Assembly: GCA_028583415.1 (NCBI GenBank)
Contig: CM053269.1
Location: forward strand, 52,937,007-53,001,006
Direction of reading: 5' to 3'
Length of the DNA stretch: 64,000 bases
Source: Protea cynaroides
Lineage: Eukaryota; Streptophyta; Magnoliopsida; Proteales; Proteaceae
Shown here piece by piece: positions 62,385 through 64,000 of the stretch. Numbering within the stretch: the first letter of the stretch is position 1; every line of letters begins with the position of its first letter. The notes beneath the pieces were generated by a model. It had not been told where the DNA came from. It did not search any database and saw only the letters and a program-made list of their open reading frames with translations. The position numbers and the translations under genes were made by a program.

Positions 62385-62690
62385 GCTCTCTTTGGTTTGT
62401 ATTATATAATGTATTATATAATATATTATAAAATTTATGATTGTTTGGTATGATTTATAATGTTTATTTATAATTAAAATAAATCAATATAATTCATTAT
62501 CTATAAATAGGTGAGTAGCTGTTTATCATTATTAGAATAATCTATTAGGTGATTGTTTATATTTCTCATTATATAATGTATTATGTTTAGTGGTACCAGA
62601 CGGTCATTATTTATTACTCATAATCTATTATCATAATTGATTTGTCACAAATAACTCATAATACATTATATAATACAAACCAAAGAGAGC
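62385..62690. mobile_element. 306 bp MITE with about 33-bp near-perfect inverted ends
   Basis: GCTCTCTTTGGTTTGTATTA on the left continues into TATAATGTATTATA; the right end is its mirror almost base for base. The interior is AT-rich with TATTATAATG-like repeats. No convincing target duplication was seen. Confidence 0.8.
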
Positions 62691-63420
62691 CTGAGTAAAC
62701 TGTCTAGTAATTCAAACCAAAATCGAACATTTACTAAACGGTTTCTGTAAATGGTTTTGTTCAGTTTCGATCAACAGTTCTGAGTTCAGAAGTTGCACCC
62801 TTGGTTTTATAGTGAGTACCTATTATAAACGGGTCTTGCTTCATGACACCGGCGAATGTCATGAAGCATTGATACCAATTCCAAAAGGGGCAGCGAAAAT
62901 AAAGGTATTATGGATAACTTCTAACTAGGAATAGAATGGGAACTTTGTAAATAAAGGAAAAGGTTTTACCCCCATTTGATGGACTTTAGCGTCCGATGTC
63001 AATAAAAAAAAAACCGTTATAAACTAGGGGCTTTCAAAGTTTTGTTACATAAGCGGTGCCAATGCTTTGTTACTATAAGAATATTGGTCAATGACGATGT
63101 TTAAAAAGCCGGAAAATCTCTTTACCAGCGTTTACAAAGGACAATAGCTTCTTCTGTCGGGAACAATCTAAAACTTTGGGTGATTTGTATATATGTACGA
63201 GTGTCTCATTGGTTACCATTTCAAACTTTTAAGATTGAAATTTAACATTTTGAGAGTAACCCAAATTACATAAGATCGAAATCCTAGATGTCTTATTGTC
63301 TTATATACTTAAGAATCCCTTTATTTACATATTCAACCACTCAAAAAAAAAAAAAATTTACATTGATTAATGGTCGAATCTTATATACTTGAGAAGCTTG
63401 TGGGCTTAAAAAAAAAGGGA

Positions 63421-63582
63421 GGAAAAAGCGTTTTGTGGCCGTGTTCTGTCTTTTGTGGAAGGATTGGAGTGAATGGTAGCTGATTCAGTGTCCAGAAAAA
63501 AAAAAAAAAGGAAAAAGCGTTTTGTGGCCGTGTTCTGTCTTTTGTGGAAGGATTGGAGTGAATGGTAGGTGATTCAGTGTCC
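63421..63582. repeat. direct duplication, 73 bp units, period 89
   Basis: Copies 63421-63493 and 63510-63582 begin GGAAAAAGCGTTTTGTGGCC and differ at one base. An A-run separates them. Confidence 0.95.
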
Positions 63583-63728
63583 TGCTTCAGAACGCAACTA
63601 TGAATTCCTGATTCCTTCAGCCCTGCATAAAACACGTGGGCGGTGGCCTTGTTACAATTCAATTACTTTGAATGTCTACTCAGAACTCAGAAAGCACTCA
63701 GCACGTAGCAGCGGGATGAACTCATGTC

Positions 63729-63878
63729 GGATCCAAATCTTTTCCTGCGGTAAGAAAGTTCTGCGGTTGATCCAAGAGATTGGGGATCAGTCGATTCATC
63801 TACCAATACATGGGGAGGTAGGCCTATTAAAATCCTACTCTTGGCAGGCGATAGGTAGACATAAGACGATTTGGTTGC
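63729..63878. mobile_element. Mutator-type MITE, 150 bp
   Basis: GGATCCAAATCTTTTCCTGC at the left; the interior is an inverted copy of the element at 5062-5211. Flanks actcatgtc (63720-63728) and agtcatgtt (63879-63887) match at 7 of 9. Confidence 0.7.
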
Positions 63879-64000
63879 AGTCATGTTAGGGCGCTTTCTG
63901 CTTTTTCATTGGTTATTTGCCTTGGTCGGGAAAAGTTAAACATCTGCACGACAAGAGCCCGTTTGTTTGGTTATTTATTTTGTATGATTTTTTTCTTTTA

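Noticed and set aside
1..64000. CRISPR array, tRNA or rRNA genes
   Set aside because: No regular spacer-repeat array and no cloverleaf or rRNA segment recognised; tRNA-like matches are only retroelement primer sites.

Overview
This is a plant nuclear window, most likely from a eudicot-type angiosperm. It holds AT-rich intergenic DNA, introns with plant GT-AG borders, a PLS-DYW pentatricopeptide gene, a TFL1/CEN gene and several plant transposon classes. I cannot name the species from sequence alone. Genes are sparse: two intact multi-exon genes, one almost intact single-exon gene that carries a frameshift, and two decayed gene fragments. Much of the rest is transposable-element DNA, often nested.

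Layout. 1-8.5 kb: intergenic DNA with a 1.6 kb hAT-like element (867-2466) and small hairpin MITEs. 8.5-10.6 kb: a candidate TIR element containing a minus-strand solo LTR (9013-9816); its sister LTR lies in plus orientation at 16426-17224. 12.2-14.0 kb: a Mutator-like element with long inverted repeats. 17.6-19.9 kb: a 2.3 kb solo LTR with a perfect target duplication. 20.0-24.0 kb: a TIR element carrying an OEP24 gene fragment with its intron (Pack-MULE-like). 24.5-31.0 kb: a truncated Copia element whose 5' LTR was split by a 4.0 kb LTR element. 31.7-33.2 kb: a complete four-exon TERMINAL FLOWER 1-like gene on the minus strand. 39.8-44.4 kb: a 4.6 kb hAT-like element ending just upstream of the PPR-DYW gene (44.55-46.49 kb). 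47.3-48.8 kb: the decayed 3' part of a mevalonate diphosphate decarboxylase gene. 51.6-55.4 kb: a complete five-exon alpha/beta-hydrolase gene with a probable solo LTR in its last intron. 56.3-60.4 kb: a 4.1 kb solo LTR. 60.5-64 kb: inverted repeats, a MITE with near-perfect ends and a tandem duplication.

The genes do not form a pathway. The TFL1-like protein would repress flowering and maintain indeterminate meristems, the PPR-DYW protein would edit organelle RNA if its frame were intact, and the hydrolase is a membrane-anchored esterase/lipase-like enzyme of unknown substrate. The main story is transposon history. A family of Mutator-type MITEs with ends related to GGATCCAAATCCTCTCC and 9-bp target duplications occurs about ten times, once inside a TFL1 intron. 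Solo LTRs dominate over full elements, so LTR recombination has been active. No CRISPR, tRNA, rRNA or virus was seen. All identifications come from reading the sequence; no database search was run.
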